A stretch of DNA of 45,444 bases, taken from assembly GCA_947630245.1 (NCBI GenBank), contig CANRGR010000005.1, positions 1 through 45,444 on the forward strand. The letters are read 5' to 3'. Shown in pieces: positions 31,701-39,528 of this stretch; the first letter of the stretch is position 1, and each line of letters begins with the position of its first letter. This DNA comes from an uncultured Clostridia bacterium (GTDB lineage Bacteria; Bacillota; Clostridia; Christensenellales; Borkfalkiaceae). A program made the translations under genes and the position numbers. The notes under the pieces were generated by a model that worked only from the letters and a program-made list of their open reading frames with translations, made no database searches and was not told where the DNA came from.

Positions 31701-33785
31701 CTCGCCCATCACGTCATTGAGAACGAGGAGCGGCGCACCCACAACGTTTCCTTCGCCGAGGTAGTAATATTCGCCGTAATCTTGGGGAACTTCGCTGTAA
31801 TGATAGGAATAGTCCTCATCTTCCTGCGTCGCCGAAAGCATGAAGCGGCGGGTATTCCCTTGCAAATATACTCTCACGAGCATACCGCCGATGATCGACG
31901 ATTCCGCCTCATAATAGCCGTTCAGGGTGACGCCGTTTTCCGTCAAGGTTGCGTTGCAAGCGCCGTCGAGCGTGAGCTTGTTCATCTCGCTGGTGCCCGT
32001 GAAGCTCAGATCGAGATCCTGTTCATAAAGGATATAGCCCTTCCCGTTGCCGTTCGGGGCGTCAATGATCTTAAAGGTGCTGTAAGAAGAACTGCCCGAA
32101 GCGAGCAGGAGAATATCGTCCTGCACGGCGTAATAGATGTATCCTATCGAACTGCCGTCATTGTAAAGGGCATAGCCGAAGCCGTCCAAAGTGACTTCGT
32201 AGAGCCCCGCGCTGATGGAGGAATAGGAGACGAGGCTGCCGTTGTAGACTTCGCAGCGGACCAACGTGCCGAGCGCGACCTCGGCTTCGTTGCGGATACG
32301 GAATGCGGCGTGTTCGTCCTCGTTCTCGTCGGTATAGATCGCGAGCATGACGACCATTTGGGTGCCGTCCGTAAAGGTAATTTGAAGGTCGCCCATTTCG
32401 TTGAACGTATAAGTTCCCGTCTTGTTTCCGTCCGCCGCGCCCGTGTAGGTGACGTCGTTATACTGCCCGAGAATGAGTTTTACGGAATCGTTGAGCGTGC
32501 CGTTTTCATAGAGAGCAAAGGTGCTCGAATCGTGAAGATAGCAGAATTTATCGTCTATGATCCTGCCTTCGAGCATGGGATCTCCCGTGTTGTTCCCGTC
32601 GGCGTCCTCATAGAAGTAAAAACCGACCGTCCCGCGGCGGGAAATTTCGAGTTCGCCGCGGAAGGTATAACCGCTTCTGATGAGATAGATCGCGCCGCCG
32701 TCTTTGAGTTCGCTTTCGGCGGAAACGAGGATATCGTTGCCGCCGAACATATCGGTATAACCCGCCTGCCAGACGGCATACAGCACGGTATCGCCCCCGA
32801 CCGTATAAGTACCAGGCTCTGTGGGCGTACCGTTGACGAGATTGGCGCCGAGCGCGTTCGTGTAATAGATCTCCCCTTCGCCGCTCTTCTCTTCGCACCA
32901 GCCGATCAGGAAATAGCCGGGGAGCGAAAATTCCGAGAACGGAAGCTCGATCTCGTCGCCGTAATAGCCCGATTTCTCGAATTCGTCATCCTCCATGCCC
33001 GAGCCTTTGGGATAGTTGGAATTGAAATAGATGTTGCTTTCGGTGCGGTCGTAATAGATCTTGAATACGTTCGCCTGCGGGTTCGCTCCGTCGAGCACCT
33101 TGCTCTTGACCGTATCCGGTGTGTTGACTTCGGTCGCGCCCGTGCGGCTTTCGATCGGGGGAGTGAACGTCTTTCCGTCGGCATAGGCATAGCCCGTCTG
33201 CGTATCAACCCGCTCGAATTCCGCCTCTTTGGACTTGCGTTCGTAGAGCTCTACGGTATAGCCGACTTTATAGCGCGCCGTAAGGGTGATGTTCTCGGCG
33301 GGCATCTTGGTACTCGGGGAAACTTCGTTTTCGCCCAAAAACCATGCGCCGAACTCATAACCCGTTTTTGCCGCGGGAGTATACGCGGCGAGCGCCGTTT
33401 GGAGAAGTTCTCCCGCCTGTACGCGCAGCGACGTTGCGCCCGGGAGCGTTCCCTCACCGGGATCGAGCGTAACGAGATACCCTTGCAACCACTTCGCATA
33501 GAAAGTCGTATCCTGTTCCGCGGTGACGCGCGTGCAGGGCGAGCCCGAAAAATCCTCCGCGAGATACCAACCTTCAAAGGCGTAATCCGCGCGCGCCTCG
33601 GGCGTGGGAAGAGTGTATTCCGTGCCCGTTTCCACTTCCACGGGGTCGATAGGAGCGCCGCCGTTCGTTTGGAATGTGAAAGTGACGGTATTGCCCGCGG
33701 ATTCGCCGCAGGCGCCGAGCGCAAAGCAGAATGCCGCCAGCACCGCCATCAGGCACAACATCCATCCTTTTCTCAATTTTTTCAT
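28761..33785 (-). CDS. Giant lipoprotein with InlB-type repeats and LDG repeat modules
   Basis: 1674 residues. Signal peptide with lipobox ALGAC, lipidated Cys26. Residues about 32-345 hold InlB-type modules (YAFEGWYLAEDFSG, GYEFGAWFLG, GYFLIGWCEE), with an aberrant third module carrying LYERKSKEAEFERVDT. The remaining 1300 residues are predicted all-beta and repeat the core L-x-LDG-x-G-x-A-x-Y...G.Y at least eight times (VTLDGFGYALYNDG, LQFDGKGGATYTEG, LMLDGYMYGSYQRG, LKLDGKNGATLYV), often followed by an aromatic-rich hairpin. The 1042-residue lipoprotein at 5168-8296 has the same four-module N-terminus and the same LDG units, so the two are paralogues. AAGGAGG precedes the ATG; it lies 23 bases after the LRR lipoprotein and ends the operon. 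Function unknown; surface display is likely, and binding or scaffold roles are guesses. Confidence 0.87.
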   Translation of the reverse strand: MKKLRKGWMLCLMAVLAAFCFALGACGESAGNTVTFTFQTNGGAPIDPVEVETGTEYTLPTPEARADYAFEGWYLAEDFSGSPCTRVTAEQDTTFYAKWLQGYLVTLDPGEGTLPGATSLRVQAGELLQTALAAYTPAAKTGYEFGAWFLGENEVSPSTKMPAENITLTARYKVGYTVELYERKSKEAEFERVDTQTGYAYADGKTFTPPIESRTGATEVNTPDTVKSKVLDGANPQANVFKIYYDRTESNIYFNSNYPKGSGMEDDEFEKSGYYGDEIELPFSEFSLPGYFLIGWCEEKSGEGEIYYTNALGANLVNGTPTEPGTYTVGGDTVLYAVWQAGYTDMFGGNDILVSAESELKDGGAIYLIRSGYTFRGELEISRRGTVGFYFYEDADGNNTGDPMLEGRIIDDKFCYLHDSSTFALYENGTLNDSVKLILGQYNDVTYTGAADGNKTGTYTFNEMGDLQITFTDGTQMVVMLAIYTDENEDEHAAFRIRNEAEVALGTLVRCEVYNGSLVSYSSISAGLYEVTLDGFGYALYNDGSSIGYIYYAVQDDILLLASGSSSYSTFKIIDAPNGNGKGYILYEQDLDLSFTGTSEMNKLTLDGACNATLTENGVTLNGYYEAESSIIGGMLVRVYLQGNTRRFMLSATQEDEDYSYHYSEVPQDYGEYYYLGEGNVVGAPLLVLNDVMGEAKTFTLYGLFMNTYIVKIAEGTLQFSDETGRYLATVTNTVKDVEGIVDTLPFDIFNMTAFTFSVQTVLVTTQSNGVVAIDGAYWWSVTANGETTNCEKEYTEKNAADDAGKLTLVGGFAIYQKGDTTISGVAAEMEDFLVVRYMLSETQYTTAYFLIEGQEFTLISPFLYGSVYYVNEENLIDRTVSLQFDGKGGATYTEGETVKQGTATAVRAADGTPTYTDFGNYIYKFQSADQTVEFDFICIAGSSATYFAKYREAYAGDFSTTDGFLMLDGYMYGSYQRGEGTFEGMFYKAEENVLCFYDTTNNYVFYFEIGNGTFSELGGEYGEYLICDNNAIRQTLLKLDGKNGATLYVTDDDSEGEIEVVGTGSYVFGEDGGITVTYTPTGTSQTVTLVGTLALLTISDSRYPTLIISYEEVVATYLNPKDWSTLVLDNLGNAVRNSATGGVETGTYTIITETLLYYVNTDGSFACVYRYDPAKGTATPVELQAKTYYSENFEALRFTTYGYMISNGSTRYFYYQEENGNVTLYLHDPDAGNCNPYGFVQIDSFGSFNQQVNFEGKDYYLSDGTGLHFTRSEESTKYPIKLSDGGAYNLEDFLFYPSGAETFVSTVVLVMRNGSAASNFTAALVRIVEDDVTEAYLLLQADYNVYLQFMIDLHLEIAAGKFTCTYTITGMNMIEEYNAYAYAYLYAYVTQYYGSSYAQSLENTFGSITLTTPYTVSGDADSEHMKFEAHFGPDMGLTDSTGKTIGTIEAGREDIELSSSGIVVNFTGADGKPYVLDFTVQSLSDLGLYGAGFYCYTFSRVYTLEQDGYTVRVQRVLYTEANGVTVGSLLMPEIGVGTGEEIEWITARFAFDDETGGYYVGTYTTGDTGLIESATWYFVNFGYNEDGDEVTLQKFEVKKATTVYYTDLVSFFQYIETDDGGREVMVFRYGNYFFHPDTCSYDAESETYTLSVQGVVFTIQVGEDGKATLTVNS

Positions 33786-33808
33786 CTTTATAGCCTCCTT
33801 TCAGGGTT

Positions 33809-36703
33809 CTATTCGTCCGCTTCTGCGGGAACATAGACCGCATAGAGCGTCGTCCCGGGGGCGACCTCTGCAAGATCGTTCACCCCGTATTCGGCTTCGG
33901 CGGCGTTTTCCGACGCCGACCAGCCGATAAAGCGATATCCTTCGCGCGCGGGAGCGGTGAACCCCCAACGGGCGAACGGATTGGAAAAGTTCTCCTCCCC
34001 CACCGTGACGGAAAGGACGTACCCCTCCTCCGAAAGCGTTGCGCCCCAAACCACAGGGCGGAATCCCGAGTTCCACCGATTGTTCCAATCTTCGCTCACA
34101 GAAAGCGGAGACGCCGCGTAGATCGTGAGACGGTTGCAGCCGAGAAATGCGTGAATGCCGACCGAGGGCGGGGAGAGATCTTCGGGATCCCACGCCGAAG
34201 GATCGTATTCGATGAGCACGGACGTGAGATTGTAACAGCTCTTGAATGCACGGTCGCCGATGTGTTTCAGCGTTGCGGGCAGACGGATCTCCGTGATGGG
34301 AGTAACTCCGAAGCAATAATCGCCGATCGTCCGAACCTGCCCGAGCGAAACCTTCTCCAAAGACAGGCATTGATAGAAGGCATAATCGCCCAGCTCGCGG
34401 ATATTATCGGGAAGGGAAATTTCTTGCAGGGAAGTGCAGAAGGAGAACGCAAGATCTCCTATCTTTTCCAGATTCCCGCCGAAGGTTACGGAGGACAGGG
34501 ACGAGCACCCGCCGAATGCGGAAGCGCCGAGTTCCGTGAGCGATTCGGGAAGCACAACTTCGGGAATCAACAGGGCGTCGTAGAATGCCGAATCGCAGAT
34601 CCGTTCGAGCGTCTCGGGGAATGTGACCTCCGCAATGCCCGAACAGCCGTAAAACGCGCCGTCGCCGATCTCCGTAACGGCGGTATCTTCCAGAATGACG
34701 TCCGTAAGCGAACCGCAATTTTCGAACGCCCCCGCGCCGATGCGGGTGAGCGCCCTCGGGAACTCCACATAGTCGCCGTCGGCGGAAACGGAAGTAAGCG
34801 ATGTGCAGCCGCTGAACAGATAATCGGGGATTACGGTAAGTCCCGAGTTGAAGCGGTCCAAACGTTGCAGGTTGACGCAATTCATAAATGCGCCATAGCC
34901 GTAGTTCCGCACCGAGCCGTTGCCCGAGACGTATTCGAGCGCCTCGCATTGATAGAATGCGTAGTCTGCGATGCCCGTGATCCCGTCTTTCACGGTGATC
35001 GCCGAATCGGTGAGATTGTTCGTGCCCACGAGCCAGCGCCCCGCGTAGACAACGCCGTCGCCCGAGGCGACGGAAGTATAGAAGGACGTGCCGTTGAACG
35101 CACGCGTGCCCACCTGTTCGACCGATTCGGGCAGAAGCCGTTCGTACGTTTCATCCTCGTTGTTGCCGAGCGTCGTGCAGTTCAAAAACGCGTAATTGCC
35201 GACCCGTTTCAATTTGGAGCCGAGGAACTGTACGTTGACCAACATTCCGCAGTTTTGAAACGCGCGGTTGCCGATCTCGACAAGCTCGCTCGCCTCGGAC
35301 TGCGTAACGACTTTCGTCAAGCGCGGGCAGCCGTAAAAGGCATATTCGCCGATATAGCGGAGGCTGTCCGGCAAAGTGATCTCCCGCAATTCGGGACAAC
35401 CCGTCGTGCCCATCTCCGTTTCGGTGACAAAGGTGTTATCGGCGATGCCGTACACTTCGTGACCCGTGAAATAAGACGCGTCGAGATTGGTAAAGGTGAG
35501 CTTGGTTTCGGGAGACACGGCGACGAGCCAATCGTCCGCATAGACGAATCCGTTGCCGAGCCCGCTCTGCCTTTGATAGAGGGCGGTATCATGAAAGGAA
35601 AATTCCCCGATCTTCTTGACCGACGCGGGGATCTGCACTTCGTTCAAAGATGAACACCGGTAGAAGGTATACGTTCCAATCTCCTCCGTGCCTTCGGGAA
35701 GGGCGACGGAAATGAGTTTTTCCGCACCGCGGAATACATAGTTCCCGAGAACGAGTCCCTCCGCTTCGACGGGGAAGTTGACATATTCAAGGGCAGGACA
35801 CTCCGAGAAGGCGTAATTATCAATATACTTGATCCCGCGCCCGATCTCCGCCGAGGAAAGCACGGTGCACTCCGCAAAGGCGGAATCGCCGATGGAGACG
35901 ACCGAATCGGGAATCACGATATCGGTGAGCGACGAACAGCTCGCAAAGGCGGAATCTCCGATGGAGACGATCTTATCCCCGAGTTCGATGTGCTTCAACG
36001 CCCTGCAATAGTTGAACACATGGGCGGGCAAATAGGTCAACGAGGCGGGAATGTTAATGCTTTCGAGCTTGGTGCAGCCCTGAAAAGCGGCTTCGCCCAT
36101 GAAGGTAATCCCGTCGGGCAATTCCACCGATTTGAGCGCGGTGCAATTATAGAATGCGGAGGCGCCGATGCTTGTGACGTTCTCCCCGACTTTGACCGAA
36201 GTGATCCTCGTATTGCCCTTGCCGCGGAAGGCGCTCTCCGCAATGGAAGTGACGGGCTTGCCGCGGTACTTTTCTTCGATCACGACATCCCCGACCGCGG
36301 TGCCGAGCTTTGTGACTTCGTACTCGGTATTCCCGTTGATCGGGGAATAGGCAAGCCCGGAATCCCGTTCGCGGTGCAGGGCGAGCGGTTCGGACCATTC
36401 GGAACGGATGGCGTTCAGCGATCCGCCGATCGCCTGTATCTTAACTTCGTAATCGCCGGGGGACAGCGATTCAAGCGAGAAATATGTTCTGTGCGAACTC
36501 TCGTATTCGGTATCTCCGCTTCCGACGTTCTTGATTTCGAGGGAATAACTGCGCGCATCCGCAACGCCGCGCCAATAGAGGGTGTATGTCTCGTCCATAT
36601 TCAGCCCCGTGGGCGTGCCGAGTATTTCCTCGCGGCAGGCGGCGATCAGCAGGACGAAGGAGAGAGAAAGAACCGCCAAAATGATACGTTTCAGCTGTTT
36701 CAT
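33809..36703 (-). CDS. BspA-like leucine-rich-repeat lipoprotein
   Basis: 964 residues. Signal peptide with lipobox LIAAC, lipidated Cys23. Residues about 30-110 look like a fibronectin-III-type domain (TYTLYWRGVADARSYSLEI). About 115-880 is a long run of LRR_5 (BspA/TpLRR) repeats of 22-24 residues with the pattern I-x-x-x-AF-x-x-C-x-x-L-x-x-V-x-L-P, such as SIGASAFYNCTALKSVELP, IGEYAFYGCPRLTKV and IGDLAFSFCTSLQEISLP; I count about twenty. The C-terminus is one InlB-type module (GYRFIGWSAS). BspA-like proteins are surface proteins in gut bacteria and protists, some of which bind host proteins. The ATG overlaps the stop of the upstream VWA gene (ATGA) with GGGAGG, so it is coupled to the VWA operon. 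Confidence 0.92.
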   Translation of the reverse strand: MKQLKRIILAVLSLSFVLLIAACREEILGTPTGLNMDETYTLYWRGVADARSYSLEIKNVGSGDTEYESSHRTYFSLESLSPGDYEVKIQAIGGSLNAIRSEWSEPLALHRERDSGLAYSPINGNTEYEVTKLGTAVGDVVIEEKYRGKPVTSIAESAFRGKGNTRITSVKVGENVTSIGASAFYNCTALKSVELPDGITFMGEAAFQGCTKLESINIPASLTYLPAHVFNYCRALKHIELGDKIVSIGDSAFASCSSLTDIVIPDSVVSIGDSAFAECTVLSSAEIGRGIKYIDNYAFSECPALEYVNFPVEAEGLVLGNYVFRGAEKLISVALPEGTEEIGTYTFYRCSSLNEVQIPASVKKIGEFSFHDTALYQRQSGLGNGFVYADDWLVAVSPETKLTFTNLDASYFTGHEVYGIADNTFVTETEMGTTGCPELREITLPDSLRYIGEYAFYGCPRLTKVVTQSEASELVEIGNRAFQNCGMLVNVQFLGSKLKRVGNYAFLNCTTLGNNEDETYERLLPESVEQVGTRAFNGTSFYTSVASGDGVVYAGRWLVGTNNLTDSAITVKDGITGIADYAFYQCEALEYVSGNGSVRNYGYGAFMNCVNLQRLDRFNSGLTVIPDYLFSGCTSLTSVSADGDYVEFPRALTRIGAGAFENCGSLTDVILEDTAVTEIGDGAFYGCSGIAEVTFPETLERICDSAFYDALLIPEVVLPESLTELGASAFGGCSSLSSVTFGGNLEKIGDLAFSFCTSLQEISLPDNIRELGDYAFYQCLSLEKVSLGQVRTIGDYCFGVTPITEIRLPATLKHIGDRAFKSCYNLTSVLIEYDPSAWDPEDLSPPSVGIHAFLGCNRLTIYAASPLSVSEDWNNRWNSGFRPVVWGATLSEEGYVLSVTVGEENFSNPFARWGFTAPAREGYRFIGWSASENAAEAEYGVNDLAEVAPGTTLYAVYVPAEADE

Positions 36704-39516
36704 GATTTTCCTCCCGTTTTCTTCGCTTTATGTTCGCGCACGATCTCGTGGATCCACTTGAATTTGAATTTCCGCACCGCGATATCGAGCAAGAAGAGCA
36801 CCATTGCGGTGATCATGAGCGCGAGACGGGGATCGTAAGTGCGCAGAAGCGCGGGCACGAACCCTTCGAACACTCCCCACGGGTCCTCCGCGGAGAGCAC
36901 GGCGCCCTCCCCCTTCTCGGCGATCTCCGCAAGCAAAACGCCGGGATCGTCCTCGCTCATCGAATCGTACTCCATCGAATAAGAGAACGATTTATAGAAT
37001 TCGACCGAGGAGACCGCCTCTCCCGCCGCGTTGAGCTTTTCGAGCACAATCTTATAGATGCCGCTCTTCTTTACGACGAACGTACAGCGGGAATAGCTGT
37101 TCGCTTCGCTCAGATTGAGGGTGACATAGATATTTTCCCCGTCCGTCTCTTCGGGCAGTTCGTTCAATGAGACTTCCTTCTCCTCGCCGTCCTCGGTGTA
37201 GACGATCTTGCCCCGCACCCATTCCCCGTCCTGCAAAGCGGGGTTCGGATAAACGGAGAGGGTGTTCATATAGTTGCCTTCGCTGAGATCGTAATTGATC
37301 TGGCTCGGGCGGATATTCGTAAGAGGCATGAGATTTGCGACTACGTTCATGAGGAAGCGTTGCCCGTTCGGATCGTTCATGAAGTCACCCGCAAGGCTCT
37401 CGCTCCCGCCTTTGAGGTCGCACATGAAACTTCCCACCATGCCGTTTCCGTATTTCCATTGCGCGTAGATGGGCACCTCGTAGTCGCCTTTGAGGACGAT
37501 CTCCGCGCTCTCGCGCCGTTTCGCACCGTAGAAGCCGCCGAGTTCCACATCGAGCGTGCGGCTGTTTTCGCCCTGCCCGTATGTTACGCCGTTCAAAAGC
37601 GGGGAAAGCGCATTCTCCACGATGGGATAGAAGGGCTCCTCTTTGTATTCGGTGATCGTGGGGGCTTCGAGGTCGTTTTTGAGCGCGCTGACGATCTCAC
37701 TGTTGCTCTGGCGATGCAGCGTTCCGCCGCAAGCGTCCGTGAGTTTCTTCATATCGTTGTAGGGCGTGGAATTATCGGCAATGCCCACGCCGACGACGGA
37801 GAGCGTGATCCCTTGCCGCACATAGAAGTCTCTCGCGATATTGAAATACTCGGTATCGTCGTTCGAGGGCATACCGTCCGAAACGATGATGATGTGGCGC
37901 TTATCGACGTCTTGGAGCTGCAAAAGGCGTTCGCCCGCCGTCTTGATCGCGTCGGTGTAGATCGTAGAAGTGCCAGCGGGGACGCTGTTGATCGCCTCTT
38001 TGATGATGGTCTCTTCCGTGCGGCGGGTGAGCGGCAAAACGACGCTGTAATCCTGATCCAGCGTCATAACGCCGATATAGTCTCGCTCTTGGAGCGCGCT
38101 GAGGCAGGCGATCGCCCCCTCTTTGGCATAGTGCAGGGGGGAAGTGGGCGAATCGGGACGCCCCATCGAACCCGAAATATCAATGATAACCATTACGCCG
38201 ACGGGCGGCTTGTAGTCGATGACCTGCACGGGTAGCATCTGCTGGAAGAGAGTATTATACATATCCTCGCGGTTGTAGGAATGGGCGGTTTCGCCGTCCG
38301 CTTCCTTGCCGCCGACGGTGAACAGCCCGCCGCCGATCTCATACACATAACTGTTCAGAAGGCGGTCGAGCCCGTAGCCTAAATCCACAAGGTCGCTGTT
38401 GGAGATGTTGTTGAGAATGATCTGGTCGTATTGCTGTAATTCTTCGAGCGTAGTGGGGATCTCGAACGCGGGAGCCTTCAAATTGAGGACGTCCACCGAA
38501 TATTGGTCGTCCGCCGTGAGCAGATCGCAGAGCGCGTCCGACGCATTGCTCTCCTGTTCGATGATGAGCACATGATTGAATACTTCGAGATAATAATTGG
38601 AACGGTATTCGTTATTTTGTTCCAAACCGTCGGCATTCACCGCCGCGCGCACGAGAAGCTCATGCAGACCGCGTTCCGCGAACGTGACGTTGAAGGTAAA
38701 GATCTGCTCGCCCGCCGCCACCGCGGAAGGTTGCACAAAGTCCCCCGTGATCTCCGTCCCGTTATCGTAGAGGCGGATCGTGGGGCTTTGCACGTTGGTC
38801 TTTGCCTTTACCGTGACGTTGAGCTGGAACTCTTCGCCCGCGACAAGGTGATATTCGGGATATTCCACGCCGACAATCTGCATTTTATCGTTCTGATAGT
38901 CCGAGGAGACGTACACCGTATCCACGCGGATCCCCTGCGCGGCGATGGGACGCACCACGTCCGTGGCGCTCTCGTCCGTCTCCTTGCCGTCCGTGATCAA
39001 TACGATCTTCGCCGTTTCGGGATTTTCGAACAGCGGGCGGGTGAAGCGGAGCGCCGCGGCGATATCGGTCGCGCTCGTATCGGGCAGCGCCGAGCTAAGC
39101 GAATCCAGATAGCGCTCATAGATGTCCCCCGTTTCGTAAGTGAGGGGAACGACGTATTCCTGCGTGAAGCCGAACGTCACGATGCCGACTTTATAATGAT
39201 CGTACCCGCTCTCCTCCACGACGGTGCGCACGAACTCGTCGCGCAGCTGTTTGGATTGCTCTTCGGTATCCGAAACATCCACGAGCAAGATGATCTCGTT
39301 TTCGAGATTGGTGACGGTATAGGAAAACCCGATGCCCGATAGCGCGAAGATCGCGAGCGTCATGACGGTGAGATGGAGCACGATAGACACGATGCGGTTC
39401 CGCGTCTTTCTGTATTTTTTGTTGAGGCGGAAATACAAAAAGAAGGTAAGGGCAAACGCCGGAATCAGCAGCAGTAACAGCCACGGATATTGGAAATGTA
39501 CGGTGAAATTCTGCAT
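36700..39516 (-). CDS. Large membrane protein with two VWA domains and a glutamine-amidotransferase-like insert
   Basis: 938 residues. Two N-terminal membrane helices (about 9-28 and 42-64) and one near the C-terminus (about 905-922) with a basic cytoplasmic tail leave most of the protein outside. VWA1 (about 70-215) has DVSDT in place of the metal-ion site D-x-S-x-S, plus TDIAAAL and ITDGKETDE. Residues about 310-420 resemble the class I glutamine-amidotransferase-like fold of the PF07090 type, without an obvious catalytic Cys. VWA2 (about 425-620) has a full MIDAS, IDISGSMG, with YTDA and VSDGMPS. A beta-rich region follows. The ATG has AAGGAGG and lies 12 bases after the BatA-like gene. 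VWA proteins of this set usually assemble or test protein complexes together with MoxR ATPases; which complex is served here is unknown. Confidence 0.88.
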   Translation of the reverse strand: MQNFTVHFQYPWLLLLLIPAFALTFFLYFRLNKKYRKTRNRIVSIVLHLTVMTLAIFALSGIGFSYTVTNLENEIILLVDVSDTEEQSKQLRDEFVRTVVEESGYDHYKVGIVTFGFTQEYVVPLTYETGDIYERYLDSLSSALPDTSATDIAAALRFTRPLFENPETAKIVLITDGKETDESATDVVRPIAAQGIRVDTVYVSSDYQNDKMQIVGVEYPEYHLVAGEEFQLNVTVKAKTNVQSPTIRLYDNGTEITGDFVQPSAVAAGEQIFTFNVTFAERGLHELLVRAAVNADGLEQNNEYRSNYYLEVFNHVLIIEQESNASDALCDLLTADDQYSVDVLNLKAPAFEIPTTLEELQQYDQIILNNISNSDLVDLGYGLDRLLNSYVYEIGGGLFTVGGKEADGETAHSYNREDMYNTLFQQMLPVQVIDYKPPVGVMVIIDISGSMGRPDSPTSPLHYAKEGAIACLSALQERDYIGVMTLDQDYSVVLPLTRRTEETIIKEAINSVPAGTSTIYTDAIKTAGERLLQLQDVDKRHIIIVSDGMPSNDDTEYFNIARDFYVRQGITLSVVGVGIADNSTPYNDMKKLTDACGGTLHRQSNSEIVSALKNDLEAPTITEYKEEPFYPIVENALSPLLNGVTYGQGENSRTLDVELGGFYGAKRRESAEIVLKGDYEVPIYAQWKYGNGMVGSFMCDLKGGSESLAGDFMNDPNGQRFLMNVVANLMPLTNIRPSQINYDLSEGNYMNTLSVYPNPALQDGEWVRGKIVYTEDGEEKEVSLNELPEETDGENIYVTLNLSEANSYSRCTFVVKKSGIYKIVLEKLNAAGEAVSSVEFYKSFSYSMEYDSMSEDDPGVLLAEIAEKGEGAVLSAEDPWGVFEGFVPALLRTYDPRLALMITAMVLFLLDIAVRKFKFKWIHEIVREHKAKKTGGKS

Positions 39517-39528
39517 ATCCCTTCCTCC

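Noticed and set aside
28803-33836. Plus-strand open frame of 1677 codons opposite the giant lipoprotein
   Set aside because: The minus strand has signal peptide, lipobox, InlB repeats and a ribosome site. The plus frame is compositionally odd and has no start signals.
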